DNA of 5,344 nucleotides from Microbacteriaceae bacterium (GTDB taxonomy: Bacteria; Actinomycetota; Actinomycetes; Actinomycetales; Microbacteriaceae), in assembly GCA_009925875.1 (NCBI GenBank), contig RFQD01000101.1, forward strand, positions 1-5,344. Direction: 5' to 3'. Below, one piece after another: positions 1 to 4,817 of the stretch (its first letter is position 1; each line of letters opens with the position of its first letter). Position numbers and translations under genes: made by a program. The notes beneath the pieces were generated by a model. That model saw only the letters and a list, made by a program, of their open reading frames with translations. It made no database searches and was not told the DNA's origin.

Positions 1-24
1 GCGTCAGATGTGTATAAGAGACAG
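1..24 (+). other. Nextera/Tn5 sequencing adapter remnant (artefact)
   Basis: Bases 6-24 read AGATGTGTATAAGAGACAG, the 19-bp Tn5 mosaic end used in Nextera libraries. The preceding GCGTC matches the last five bases of the Read 1 adapter. An ATG inside it (8-10) opens a false reading frame beginning MCIRDR, a peptide recognised as an adapter artefact in protein databases. This is untrimmed library sequence at a contig end. It is not evidence of a transposon in the organism. Confidence 0.97.
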
Positions 25-25
25 G

Positions 26-139
26 TTCAAGTTCATCCGCTATCCCCACGGTGACGGCGGACCCGACCGGCATCCGCCCGAGCTCTACGACCTCCGGGAC
101 GACCCGGGGGAGACGCGGAACCTCGCCGCCGACCCGGCC
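26..139 (+). CDS. Sulfatase C-terminal fragment, chimeric
   Basis: Read in the frame that runs on into hisC, this stretch gives about 38 residues beginning [12 protein letters not shown] and containing [17 protein letters not shown]. The pattern 'K(F/Y)IRY ... ELYDL..DP.E..NLA' is the typical C-terminal tail of type I sulfatases (arylsulfatase or choline-sulfatase-like alkaline-phosphatase superfamily). No catalytic part is present: the Cys/Ser-x-Pro-x-Arg motif lies far N-terminal in the family. There is no start codon except the adapter ATG at 8, and no stop, because the frame passes into hisC at 122-139. A natural sulfatase-aminotransferase fusion makes no functional sense. I read it as foreign sequence joined during library preparation or assembly. 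The exact sulfatase subfamily cannot be told from this length. Confidence 0.75.
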
Positions 140-499
140 GTTATCGACGCGCTGCGACTTGTGCGCCTCCCGTACCACCTCTCGGCGCTCACACAAGCGG
201 CGGCCGAAGGAGCCCTCGCGCATGCGGAGCTCATGCTGTCGATGGTCAACGATATTCGGGGTCAACGCGACCGCATTGTCGCCGAGCTTGGCCGTATGGG
301 CTTCACTCCGTACCCCTCGCAGGCGAACTTCGTCCTCTTTGGAAACGTGGCCGATCCGCAGCGGGTTTTTGAACAACTGCTTGCACAGGGAATCATCATT
401 CGCGACGTGGGAATACCGCACCACCTCCGCGTCACCGCAGGAACCGAGACCGAGACCAGCGAGTTCCTCGGCGCAATCGCCGCACTGGCGCCTCGATAG
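122..499 (+). CDS. hisC: Histidinol-phosphate aminotransferase, C-terminal part
   Basis: HisC is a PLP-dependent class I/II aminotransferase that converts imidazole-acetol phosphate and glutamate to histidinol phosphate and 2-oxoglutarate in the cytoplasm. About 125 C-terminal residues are present, against roughly 350-370 in the family. Recognisable blocks are [19 protein letters not shown] just after the join, [10 protein letters not shown] at about 337-364, and IIIRDVG...HHLRVTAGT, where the Arg of HLRVT is the expected substrate-carboxylate Arg. The PLP-binding lysine motif, normally some 15 residues before 'LGYLAADP', is missing because upstream sequence has been replaced by the sulfatase tail. 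The stop TAG (497-499) lies 9 nt before hisB, as in an operon. The true hisC boundary is somewhere in 122-139. The gene is probably intact in the organism, and its truncation here is probably artefactual. Confidence 0.9.
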   Translation, partial: LAADPAVIDALRLVRLPYHLSALTQAAAEGALAHAELMLSMVNDIRGQRDRIVAELGRMGFTPYPSQANFVLFGNVADPQRVFEQLLAQGIIIRDVGIPHHLRVTAGTETETSEFLGAIAALAPR

Positions 500-508
500 G
501 CTTAAGAC
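497..508 (+). promoter_or_regulatory. Putative leaderless promoter -10 before hisB
   Basis: TAGGCT (497-502) fits the actinobacterial -10 consensus TANNNT and overlaps the hisC stop codon. Six bases (503-508) separate it from the hisB ATG, which places the expected transcript start on the A of the start codon. The only Shine-Dalgarno candidate is the weak TAGG at 497-500. The same geometry occurs before hisA and before the small ORF at 3327. No clear -35 box is visible. It would be an internal promoter in the his operon. Confidence 0.45.
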
Positions 509-1123
509 ATGGCACAATCCTCCGCGGTGCGACAGGCATCGCTGACTCGCACGACGAGCGAGTCGTCCGTCACGTTGTCGCTCAATCTCGACGGCACCGG
601 TGCGAGCACCATCAACACGACGGTTCCGTTCTTCGACCACATGCTCACCGCGTTTGCGAAGCACTCGCTCACAGACCTCACCGTCGAAGCCCACGGCGAT
701 ACCGCCATCGACGTTCACCACACGGTGGAAGACACGGCCATTGTTCTCGGTCAGGCCATCCGCCAGGCACTCGGCGACAAGTCGGGCATCTCTCGATACG
801 GTGACGCGGTCGTGCCGCTCGACGAGGCGCTGGCTCGCGCCGTCGTTGATATCTCGGGTCGCCCCTACCTCGTGCATGACGGCGAACCGGCCGGATTTGA
901 ATACCACTTGATTGGCGGTCACTTCACGGGCTCGATGGTGCGTCACGTCTTTGAGGCGATCACGTTCAATGCGGGCCTGACCGTGCACATCAACGTGCTC
1001 TCCGGGCGCGACCCGCATCACATCGCGGAGGCAGAGTTCAAGGCGTTCGCCCGTGCGTTTCGCCAGGCCAAGGCGTTCGATCCGCTCGTGCAGGGCATCC
1101 CGAGCACCAAAGGCGCGCTGTGA
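509..1123 (+). CDS. hisB: Imidazoleglycerol-phosphate dehydratase
   Basis: The 204-residue protein matches the usual length of monofunctional IGPD. It dehydrates imidazole-glycerol phosphate to imidazole-acetol phosphate, the substrate of HisC, as a metal-dependent cytoplasmic oligomer. Family metal-binding and catalytic blocks are all present: PFFDHML at 40-46, DVHHTVED at 68-75, HLIGGHF...RHVFEA around 133-150, and [18 protein letters not shown] at 166-183. The N-terminus ([11 protein letters not shown]) is typical of actinobacterial HisB and shows no fused histidinol-phosphate phosphatase domain, unlike E. coli HisB. The ATG at 509 is chosen because homology starts a few residues later and it sits 9 nt after hisC. 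The stop overlaps the hisH start (GTGA, 1120-1123), so translation of the two is probably coupled. No key residue appears missing. Confidence 0.97.
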   Translation: MAQSSAVRQASLTRTTSESSVTLSLNLDGTGASTINTTVPFFDHMLTAFAKHSLTDLTVEAHGDTAIDVHHTVEDTAIVLGQAIRQALGDKSGISRYGDAVVPLDEALARAVVDISGRPYLVHDGEPAGFEYHLIGGHFTGSMVRHVFEAITFNAGLTVHINVLSGRDPHHIAEAEFKAFARAFRQAKAFDPLVQGIPSTKGAL

Positions 1124-1749
1124 CCAAGACCGTCGTCGTCTTCGACTACGGAACGGGAAACATTCACTCGGCAATGAAAGCCGTCGAAGCGGCGGGCGCT
1201 CGTGCCGTGCTGACCCGCGATCGAGCAGCCTGTGCCGACGCCGACGGGCTACTCGTTCCCGGCGTGGGGGCATTTGCGGCGGTCATGGATGCGCTGCGCA
1301 CGCACGGTGGCGACGAGGTCATCGAGCGTCGGCTTGCGGGTGGTCGCCCGGTGCTGGGAATTTGCGTGGGAATGCAAGTGCTGTTCGACGCCGGCGTCGA
1401 GGGCGGTGTCGAAACGCCGGGACTTGGGCAGTGGCCGGGTGTGGTGCGTCGACTCGAGGCGCCGATTTTGCCGCACATGGGCTGGAACACGGTCACCGCG
1501 CCAGCCGATTCCACCCTCTTCGCGGGCATCGGCGGCGAGCGCTTTTACTTCGTGCATTCCTACGCCGCCACGGAGTGGACGTTAGACGTGATTCCACCTT
1601 TTCCCGCTCCACGGGTGACGTGGTGCGAGTACGGCGAGCCGTTCGTGGCGGCCGTGGAGAACGGACCGCTGAGCGCGACGCAGTTTCATCCCGAGAAATC
1701 GGGTGCTGCGGGCATCCGACTGCTCACCAACTGGGTGAACTCGCTCTAA
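1120..1749 (+). CDS. hisH: Imidazole glycerol phosphate synthase, glutamine amidotransferase subunit
   Basis: HisH hydrolyses glutamine and channels ammonia to HisF, which together make imidazole-glycerol phosphate and AICAR from PRFAR. The 209-residue protein is a class I (triad) amidotransferase. Visible are the N-terminal YGTGN (10-14), the oxyanion region PGVGAF (47-52), the nucleophile Cys82 in GICVGMQ (80-86), the HisH-typical PHMGWN (118-123) and FVHSYA (144-149), and the catalytic His190/Glu192 in QFHPEKS (188-194). The start is GTG at 1120, overlapping the hisB stop by 4 nt, and it leads straight into the conserved [11 protein letters not shown] strand. Its partner hisF is not in this window. 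In many actinobacteria it lies just after hisA, but here an SseB gene occupies that place, so hisF must be elsewhere. Confidence 0.97.
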   Translation: MTKTVVVFDYGTGNIHSAMKAVEAAGARAVLTRDRAACADADGLLVPGVGAFAAVMDALRTHGGDEVIERRLAGGRPVLGICVGMQVLFDAGVEGGVETPGLGQWPGVVRRLEAPILPHMGWNTVTAPADSTLFAGIGGERFYFVHSYAATEWTLDVIPPFPAPRVTWCEYGEPFVAAVENGPLSATQFHPEKSGAAGIRLLTNWVNSL

Positions 1750-1759
1750 TTCGCGAACG

Positions 1760-1771
1760 TAGACTTGACGA
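1760..1771 (+). promoter_or_regulatory. Putative leaderless promoter -10 before hisA
   Basis: In the 22-nt gap between hisH and hisA, TAGACT (1760-1765) fits TANNNT and ends exactly 6 nt before the hisA GTG (1772), so transcription would start on the first base of the start codon. No convincing Shine-Dalgarno precedes this GTG. The 8-mer CGTAGACT (1758-1765) recurs at 3313-3320 with the same spacing to a start codon. I infer an internal promoter giving a leaderless mRNA for hisA and the SseB gene. Confidence 0.5.
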
Positions 1772-2506
1772 GTGAGCTCACCGATTCTTGAACTGTTGCC
1801 CGCCGTCGACGTGGCCGAGGGCAAGGCCGTGCGCTTGACGCAAGGCGAACTCGGTACCGAGACCGCCTATGGTGACCCGGTGGATGCGGCCTTTGACTGG
1901 GCGAATCAGGGTGCGCAGTGGATTCACCTCGTTGACCTCGACGCCGCATTCGGTCGTGGCGAAAACCGAGCCCTCTTGCGCCGCGTCATCGATCAGGTGC
2001 CCGGCGTCAAAATCGAGCTCTCCGGCGGGATTCGCGATGACGCGAGTTTGGAGAACGCCCTCGAGAGTGGCGCAACGCGCGTAAACCTGGGCACGGCGGC
2101 GCTCGAGAATCCGGAGTGGGCGGCGTCCGCGATCGCCCGGTTCGGCGACCGCGTGGCGGTGGGTCTCGACGTGCGCGGTGAAACTCTGGCGGCCCGGGGT
2201 TGGACCCAGGACGGTGGCAACCTGTGGGATGTGCTCGCCCGACTCGAAGACGCGGGATGCGCGCGCTACGTCGTGACGGATGTCACGCGCGACGGCATGC
2301 TCAACGGCCCGAACCTCGAGTTGCTCACGAGCATCACGCGCAAGACGGGGAAGCCGGTCGTCGCATCCGGTGGAATTTCATCGCTGGCCGACATTGCGGC
2401 TCTGCGTGACCTTGTTGCCGACGGCGTCGAGGGGGCCATCGTGGGCAAAGCGCTCTATGCGGGCAAGTTCACACTTCGCGAGGCGATTGAGCTCGCGTAT
2501 GGCTAA
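1772..2506 (+). CDS. priA: ProFAR isomerase, PriA-type (bifunctional HisA/TrpF likely)
   Basis: This 244-residue (beta/alpha)8-barrel isomerises ProFAR to PRFAR (HisA step). In actinobacteria lacking trpF the PriA form also isomerises phosphoribosyl anthranilate in tryptophan synthesis. The barrel's two phosphate-binding halves are clear: [14 protein letters not shown] (9-22) with general-base Asp13, [12 protein letters not shown] (52-63), ELSGGIRDD (82-90), [11 protein letters not shown] (104-114), [14 protein letters not shown] (168-181) with Asp170 as the second catalytic Asp, and ASGGISSL plus GAIVGKALY (198-205, 221-229). The RGW of residues 142-144 corresponds, as I recall, to the Arg143/Trp145 pair that lets mycobacterial PriA bind the tryptophan-pathway substrate, so dual function is likely. 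The GTG start at 1772 is supported by family length and the TANNNT-N6 motif. The gene overlaps the next by 8 nt. If the genome has a separate trpF, it may be a HisA-only relative. Confidence 0.94.
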   Translation: MSSPILELLPAVDVAEGKAVRLTQGELGTETAYGDPVDAAFDWANQGAQWIHLVDLDAAFGRGENRALLRRVIDQVPGVKIELSGGIRDDASLENALESGATRVNLGTAALENPEWAASAIARFGDRVAVGLDVRGETLAARGWTQDGGNLWDVLARLEDAGCARYVVTDVTRDGMLNGPNLELLTSITRKTGKPVVASGGISSLADIAALRDLVADGVEGAIVGKALYAGKFTLREAIELAYG

Positions 2507-3302
2507 CGAGTCGACGCACGAGCACAGCAATGCGACCGACTCGGCCGGTCAACCCTGGCAGGGACGCCAGTTTGAACCCAACTCACACGCAGACGACGAT
2601 GGGTCGGCCGACCCGCTTGTGATGAGTGCTCTCGAACTCTTTCGATCGTTCGAACCCATGGCGCCGCAGCGCGCGGCAGCACAAGCGGCCGTTGTTGGCG
2701 CCATTGCGCGCTCGCGATTGCTGGTCCCGCTGATTGCCGAGCCTGGCGAGGTCGGCGTCTCACCCAACGGTCTTGTGGTTGACAAGACCCAAGAACTCGC
2801 GCTCGTGACGGTGGCCGGACCACAGGGGCAGAAGGTCATGCCGGCTTTCACGTCGGTCGCCGCCATGACGAAGTGGCGGGTGGATGCGCGACCCGTGCCC
2901 GTCGACGCGCGCCGAGCTGCCCTCGCTGCGGTAGCCGAAGATATCGCGTGGATTGTGATTGACCCGCAAAGCGACAGCGAATTCGTGGTTCGCCGACCTG
3001 CGGTTCGCGCCATCGCGCAGGGCGTGGAGTGGCGCCCCAATCACGCGGACCCCGACCTGCATGCCGTCTTTGAAAAGGGTGTCGCGAGCGACCCCTACGT
3101 TCGGGCGATTCGCATGGTGCCGGGGGATCCCGACGCGCGTGGACTCAGCGAGGATCTCGTGGTGCAGGTCATCCTCGTCCCAAATCTGCCGCAAGAAGAT
3201 GTGATGGGCGCGCTGCAAGCGCTCTCGACGGCGTGGGCGGGCGAGACGATTTTTAGCGAGCGGGTCGATTCGATGAAAATTCAGGTCATTCCCGGCGCGT
3301 GA
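2499..3302 (+). CDS. SseB-family protein
   Basis: The 267-residue protein belongs to the SseB family, named after an E. coli serine-sensitivity protein, and commonly follows hisA/priA in Actinobacteria. Its biochemical role is not established. Residues 1-40 are polar, rich in His/Asp/Ser, and look disordered. The SseB N-terminal domain follows at about 55-165: helix [21 protein letters not shown], then a strand-rich part with [21 protein letters not shown] and the [19 protein letters not shown] segment, ending [13 protein letters not shown]-terminal domain (about 185-265) contains VVQVILVP and a KIQVIPGA end, compatible with the SseB C-terminal domain. The ATG at 2499 overlaps the hisA stop by 8 nt, implying translational coupling. 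The frame stays open upstream to 2280, but that stretch lies within hisA and reads as Arg/Ser-rich shadow. No signal peptide is seen, so it is cytoplasmic. Confidence 0.88.
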   Translation: MANESTHEHSNATDSAGQPWQGRQFEPNSHADDDGSADPLVMSALELFRSFEPMAPQRAAAQAAVVGAIARSRLLVPLIAEPGEVGVSPNGLVVDKTQELALVTVAGPQGQKVMPAFTSVAAMTKWRVDARPVPVDARRAALAAVAEDIAWIVIDPQSDSEFVVRRPAVRAIAQGVEWRPNHADPDLHAVFEKGVASDPYVRAIRMVPGDPDARGLSEDLVVQVILVPNLPQEDVMGALQALSTAWAGETIFSERVDSMKIQVIPGA

Positions 3303-3314
3303 GACTTCACCCCG

Positions 3315-3326
3315 TAGACTCACGAC
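3315..3326 (+). promoter_or_regulatory. Putative leaderless promoter -10 before small ORF
   Basis: TAGACT (3315-3320) lies 13 nt after the SseB stop and exactly 6 nt before ATG 3327. It shares the 8-mer CGTAGACT with the hisA promoter candidate. This would drive a leaderless transcript for the small ORF and, by read-through, the lipoprotein gene. It is the best sign of a new transcription unit after the his cluster. No -35 box is evident. Confidence 0.5.
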
Positions 3327-3419
3327 ATGGTTGAGACACAAAGGGTACTCACTGTGAGAGCAACGGTGGAGGACACGCCAACAAGTCGAGTGGAGTTTGA
3401 CGTCAATTGCGATTGGTAA
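3327..3419 (+). CDS. 30-aa small ORF resembling the lipoprotein C-terminus
   Basis: The ORF runs from ATG 3327 to TAA 3417-3419, starts MVETQRVLTVRA and ends RVEFDVNCDW. Its last 24 residues align without gaps, and end at the same point, with residues 226-249 of the neighbouring lipoprotein (ending VRVDIDCSW). I count 6 identities, including V, D, C and W near the end, plus several conservative changes. That segment is the last strand of a PASTA-like domain. The ORF overlaps the lipoprotein TTG start by 13 nt in another frame. I infer the 3' remnant of a deleted tandem copy whose stub now lies behind a leaderless promoter. Alternatives are a genuine short peptide, or a leader peptide coupling translation into the next gene. 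By itself 30 residues would not fold as a PASTA domain. Whether it is translated is unknown. Confidence 0.45.
   Translation: MVETQRVLTVRATVEDTPTSRVEFDVNCDW
3348..3358. repeat. 11-bp palindrome CTCACTGTGAG
   Basis: CTCAC-T-GTGAG is a perfect inverted repeat with a single central base, about 20 nt after the proposed start of the 3327 transcript. It could be a small operator half-site pair or chance. It is too tight to form an RNA hairpin. It lies in the coding region of the small ORF. Confidence 0.25.
3390..3395 (+). promoter_or_regulatory. Shine-Dalgarno for lipoprotein gene
   Basis: GTGGAG, inside the small ORF, contains a GGAG core 11 nt before TTG 3407. The spacing is slightly long, but it favours TTG 3407 over TTG 3413 (17 nt) and GTG 3428. 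Reinitiation after the small ORF's TAA at 3417-3419 is an alternative way to start at 3413 or 3407. Confidence 0.4.
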
Positions 3420-4156
3420 AACGAGGTGTGCGAGCGCGCACGAGCGCGACCGTCCTGTGTCTGGTGCTCGTCATTGCTCTGGCCGCCTGTGCCGGTGGGT
3501 CACTCCTCGGCAACGAAGACTCTGGGTCGCCGGGCGAGGCAGGCTCAGCGACCGTGACGCCAGCGGGAACTCCGTCGCCGAGCGCATCCGATGATGCGGG
3601 AAGTCTCGCCACGATCGAGCGCGACATTGCCACGCAGTTGGTCGCTCAGTTGACGCGCCAGTGCACCGCGCTGTCACCGGAGCTGGCGAATCCGTCGAAC
3701 TGGGCGTTCACGAGTACCGAAACGGGCGGGCTTCCGTTCGAGATGACGATCACTTTGGTGGATGACCGAACCCTGTTTCTCTTTGCCACCCCGTACCCCT
3801 CCGGCGAGGTAAAAATTACGCCTTACCCGGAATCGGCAGCCACGGCCTATTCCGTATTTTCGACGATGGGATGTAATCCGGTGCCGGGCTCGCCGAAACC
3901 GAAGCCGTCGACCGATCCGGGTGCCGCGACTGTCACTCTCCCGAGCTTCTCGGGAGACATCGAACTCGATGTCGACGCGTGGTTTGCACGCAACGCGCGA
4001 CGTGTGTCCGTGGAATATGACTACGGGACGGACTCGAATCCCGACTGCGAGGACAGTGGCGAGGGAGACGTCATCGGACAATCACCTGCCGCCGGAACCG
4101 TTGTGGCGAATTCGAGCACCACGCATGTGCGTGTCGACATCGATTGCAGCTGGTGA
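3407..4156 (+). CDS. Secreted lipoprotein with C-terminal PASTA-like domain
   Basis: From TTG 3407 the product has 249 residues. The N-terminus is a lipoprotein signal peptide: a basic n-region with Lys/Arg at 2-11, hydrophobic ATVLCLVLVIALA (14-26), and the lipobox LAAC with Cys28 as the diacylglyceryl site. Residues 29-66 are a Gly/Ser/Pro/Thr-rich linker, as in surface-tethered lipoproteins. Residues 67-160 form an alpha/beta segment I do not recognise, with Cys86 and Cys156. A second Pro/Lys-rich linker (161-172) leads to a PASTA-like domain at 174-247: VTLPSFSG, an amphipathic helix DVDAWFARNARRV, and DVIGQSPAAGTVV with the typical 'QSPAAGT' turn. Cys214 and Cys247 could form a disulfide. 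PASTA domains in kinases and PBPs bind cell-wall muropeptides, so a cell-envelope role is plausible but inferred. TTG 3413 and GTG 3428 are alternative starts that keep the lipobox. No kinase or transpeptidase part is present. Confidence 0.82.
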   Translation: MRLVKRGVRARTSATVLCLVLVIALAACAGGSLLGNEDSGSPGEAGSATVTPAGTPSPSASDDAGSLATIERDIATQLVAQLTRQCTALSPELANPSNWAFTSTETGGLPFEMTITLVDDRTLFLFATPYPSGEVKITPYPESAATAYSVFSTMGCNPVPGSPKPKPSTDPGAATVTLPSFSGDIELDVDAWFARNARRVSVEYDYGTDSNPDCEDSGEGDVIGQSPAAGTVVANSSTTHVRVDIDCSW

Positions 4157-4193
4157 ACTGGCTGGCGTGGCGTGACTTTTCGCGAGGGAACGG

Positions 4194-4559
4194 CTAGGTG
4201 ACGGGACCCGTCCATTTTTCGCCCGGGCCCTGGCCAATCGCATCCGGGAATGGCGATGCTTCACGAAACGCGAGCTGAACCGAACGAAGCCCGTCGCGCA
4301 GAGGGCGTGCGTGAGAGTCGCTGATTTCGGGAGCGGCAGCCGTGATGAGACCTGCGAGAGCGTTGATGAGTTTGCGCGCCTCGTCGAGGTCGATCATCGA
4401 CGGTTGATCATCCTCGTCCGCCAACCCCACCTTGACCGCCGCGGCCGACATCAGGTTGACAGCAACTTCGACGATGACCTCGACCGCGGGAACCTCGGCG
4501 ATGTCGAGCACCCGTCGAACCAGCTCGTCGTCGGGTGTGGGGGAAGGGGATTGGCTCAC
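4194..4559 (-). CDS. DUF1844 domain protein
   Basis: The 121-residue protein matches the actinobacterial DUF1844 family, usually found beside infC; its function is unknown. Typical blocks are [31 protein letters not shown] (11-41), an acidic stretch ADEDDQP (47-53), [20 protein letters not shown] (57-76), [17 protein letters not shown] (86-102), and the C-terminal [10 protein letters not shown] signature (111-120). The regular spacing of hydrophobic residues suggests an all-helical cytoplasmic protein. I choose GTG 4559 because AGAGGA (4573-4568) lies 8 nt upstream and family proteins begin near MS.P. The ATG at 4568 would overlap that ribosome site, and the more upstream start at 4652 adds residues with no family look. 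The gene converges on the lipoprotein gene (37-nt gap) and diverges from infC, whose promoter overlaps its first codons. Confidence 0.88.
   Translation of the reverse strand: MSQSPSPTPDDELVRRVLDIAEVPAVEVIVEVAVNLMSAAAVKVGLADEDDQPSMIDLDEARKLINALAGLITAAAPEISDSHARPLRDGLRSVQLAFREASPFPDAIGQGPGEKWTGPVT
4200..4219 (+). terminator. Possible intrinsic terminator of the lipoprotein transcript
   Basis: GACGG-GAC-CCGTC (4200-4212), a 5-bp stem with a 3-nt loop, is followed by CA and five Ts (4215-4219). It lies 44 nt after the lipoprotein stop and inside the 3' end of the convergent DUF1844 gene. The stem is short, so termination may be partial. The 37 nt between the two genes (4157-4193) hold no better hairpin. 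Confidence 0.35.
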
Positions 4560-4588
4560 GGGACGCATCCTCTGGTAAGGTGGAGAAG
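4551..4588 (+). promoter_or_regulatory. infC promoter with extended -10
   Basis: TGGTAAGGT (4573-4581) is an extended -10 (TGN followed by TANNNT, TAAGGT at 4576-4581), and it is the only plus-strand TANNNT hexamer I find between 4560 and 4817. TTGGCT (4551-4556) is a weak -35 candidate with 19-nt spacing. The predicted transcript start is G4588, 6 nt after the -10 and exactly at the base of the first leader hairpin. The promoter overlaps the first codons and ribosome site of the divergent DUF1844 gene. Confidence 0.6.
4568..4573 (-). promoter_or_regulatory. Shine-Dalgarno deciding the DUF1844 start
   Basis: AGAGGA on the minus strand lies 8 nt before GTG 4559-4557. The in-frame ATG at 4568-4566 begins on the last base of this site, so it cannot use it. 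This favours the GTG start. Confidence 0.65.
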
Positions 4589-4760
4589 TTGCCCCCGAGA
4601 AATCGGGAGCAACGTGAGTCAAGTGGAGCAATCCCACCTGATAACCGTTCAAGGTTACTTCAGGTCAGGCACTCCGCCGGTCGGGTCACCGTTCGGTAGT
4701 CAGGGTGCTGGCGTCGCTGTAACGGCGACGGGAACAAACGCGCGTGTCGTGTTTGTCCGG

Positions 4761-4814
4761 GTTCTTCCTCTTCTCTCGCGGCCACTCGCCACCAGATTTC
4801 GTCAAGAGGAGAAC
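4761..4814 (+). promoter_or_regulatory. Hairpin sequestering the infC ribosome site
   Basis: GTTCTTCCTCTT (4761-4772) is complementary to AAGAGGAGAAC (4804-4814): 11 Watson-Crick pairs with a single bulged T at 4766. A GG/CC extension (4759-4760 with 4816-4817) is possible around A4815. The helix buries the complete Shine-Dalgarno and ends 3 bases before the ATC start. The loop is 31 nt (4773-4803). A pyrimidine tract next to a purine-rich ribosome site can pair by composition, but the length here is more than usual. Confidence 0.5.
4804..4811 (+). promoter_or_regulatory. Strong Shine-Dalgarno of infC
   Basis: AAGAGGAG ends 6 nt before ATC 4818, a good match to anti-SD complementarity at normal spacing. 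It fixes the ATC as start and argues against the in-frame GTG at 4749, which has no such site and lies within hairpin P4. Confidence 0.8.
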
Positions 4815-4817
4815 ACC

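Larger units (their letters stand above)
4588..4817 (+). promoter_or_regulatory. Structured 5' leader of infC
   Basis: This 230-nt untranslated leader can be tiled with helices on the plus strand. P1 is 4588-4598/4603-4613 (two 5-bp halves around one C/A mismatch, GAAA loop). P2 is 4636-4646/4653-4665 (11 bp, 2-nt bulge). A weaker P2b is 4668-4674/4703-4709, enclosing CGGT/ACCG at 4678-4691. P3 is 4712-4719/4723-4730 (8 bp, one U-G pair, TAA loop). P4 is 4734-4742/4748-4756 (9 bp, extendable by GG/CC around a bulged A). P5 is 4761-4772/4804-4814 and covers the ribosome site. There is no ORF with family resemblance inside it. It suggests post-transcriptional control of IF3 and the rpmI/rplT genes expected downstream. 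I cannot match it to a named RNA family. GC-rich DNA folds easily by chance, so covariation is the key test. Confidence 0.5.

Noticed and set aside
6..24. Tn5 transposon end suggesting a mobile element
   Set aside because: The five preceding bases match the Nextera adapter; this is library sequence, not an insertion.
8..499. A single 163-aa protein starting at ATG 8
   Set aside because: The start lies in adapter sequence and the frame joins two unrelated families; annotated instead as two fragments.
1053..1775. 240-aa plus-strand ORF in another frame over hisH
   Set aside because: Arg/Ser-rich composition typical of a shadow frame in GC-rich DNA; hisH with full catalytic motifs occupies the region.
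2280..2498. N-terminal extension of the SseB gene
   Set aside because: In frame, but it lies within hisA, is Arg/Ser-rich, and is outside the family domain; ATG 2499 fits operon spacing.
2760..3341. 193-aa minus-strand ORF opposite the SseB gene
   Set aside because: No recognisable motif, Arg/His-rich, fully antisense to a coding gene that overlaps hisA as an operon member.
1690..4607. 14-nt sequence CCCGAGAAATCGGG present at both 1690-1703 and 4594-4607
   Set aside because: In hisH it simply encodes the catalytic HPEKSG codons; flanks differ. Probably coincidence rather than a dispersed repeat.
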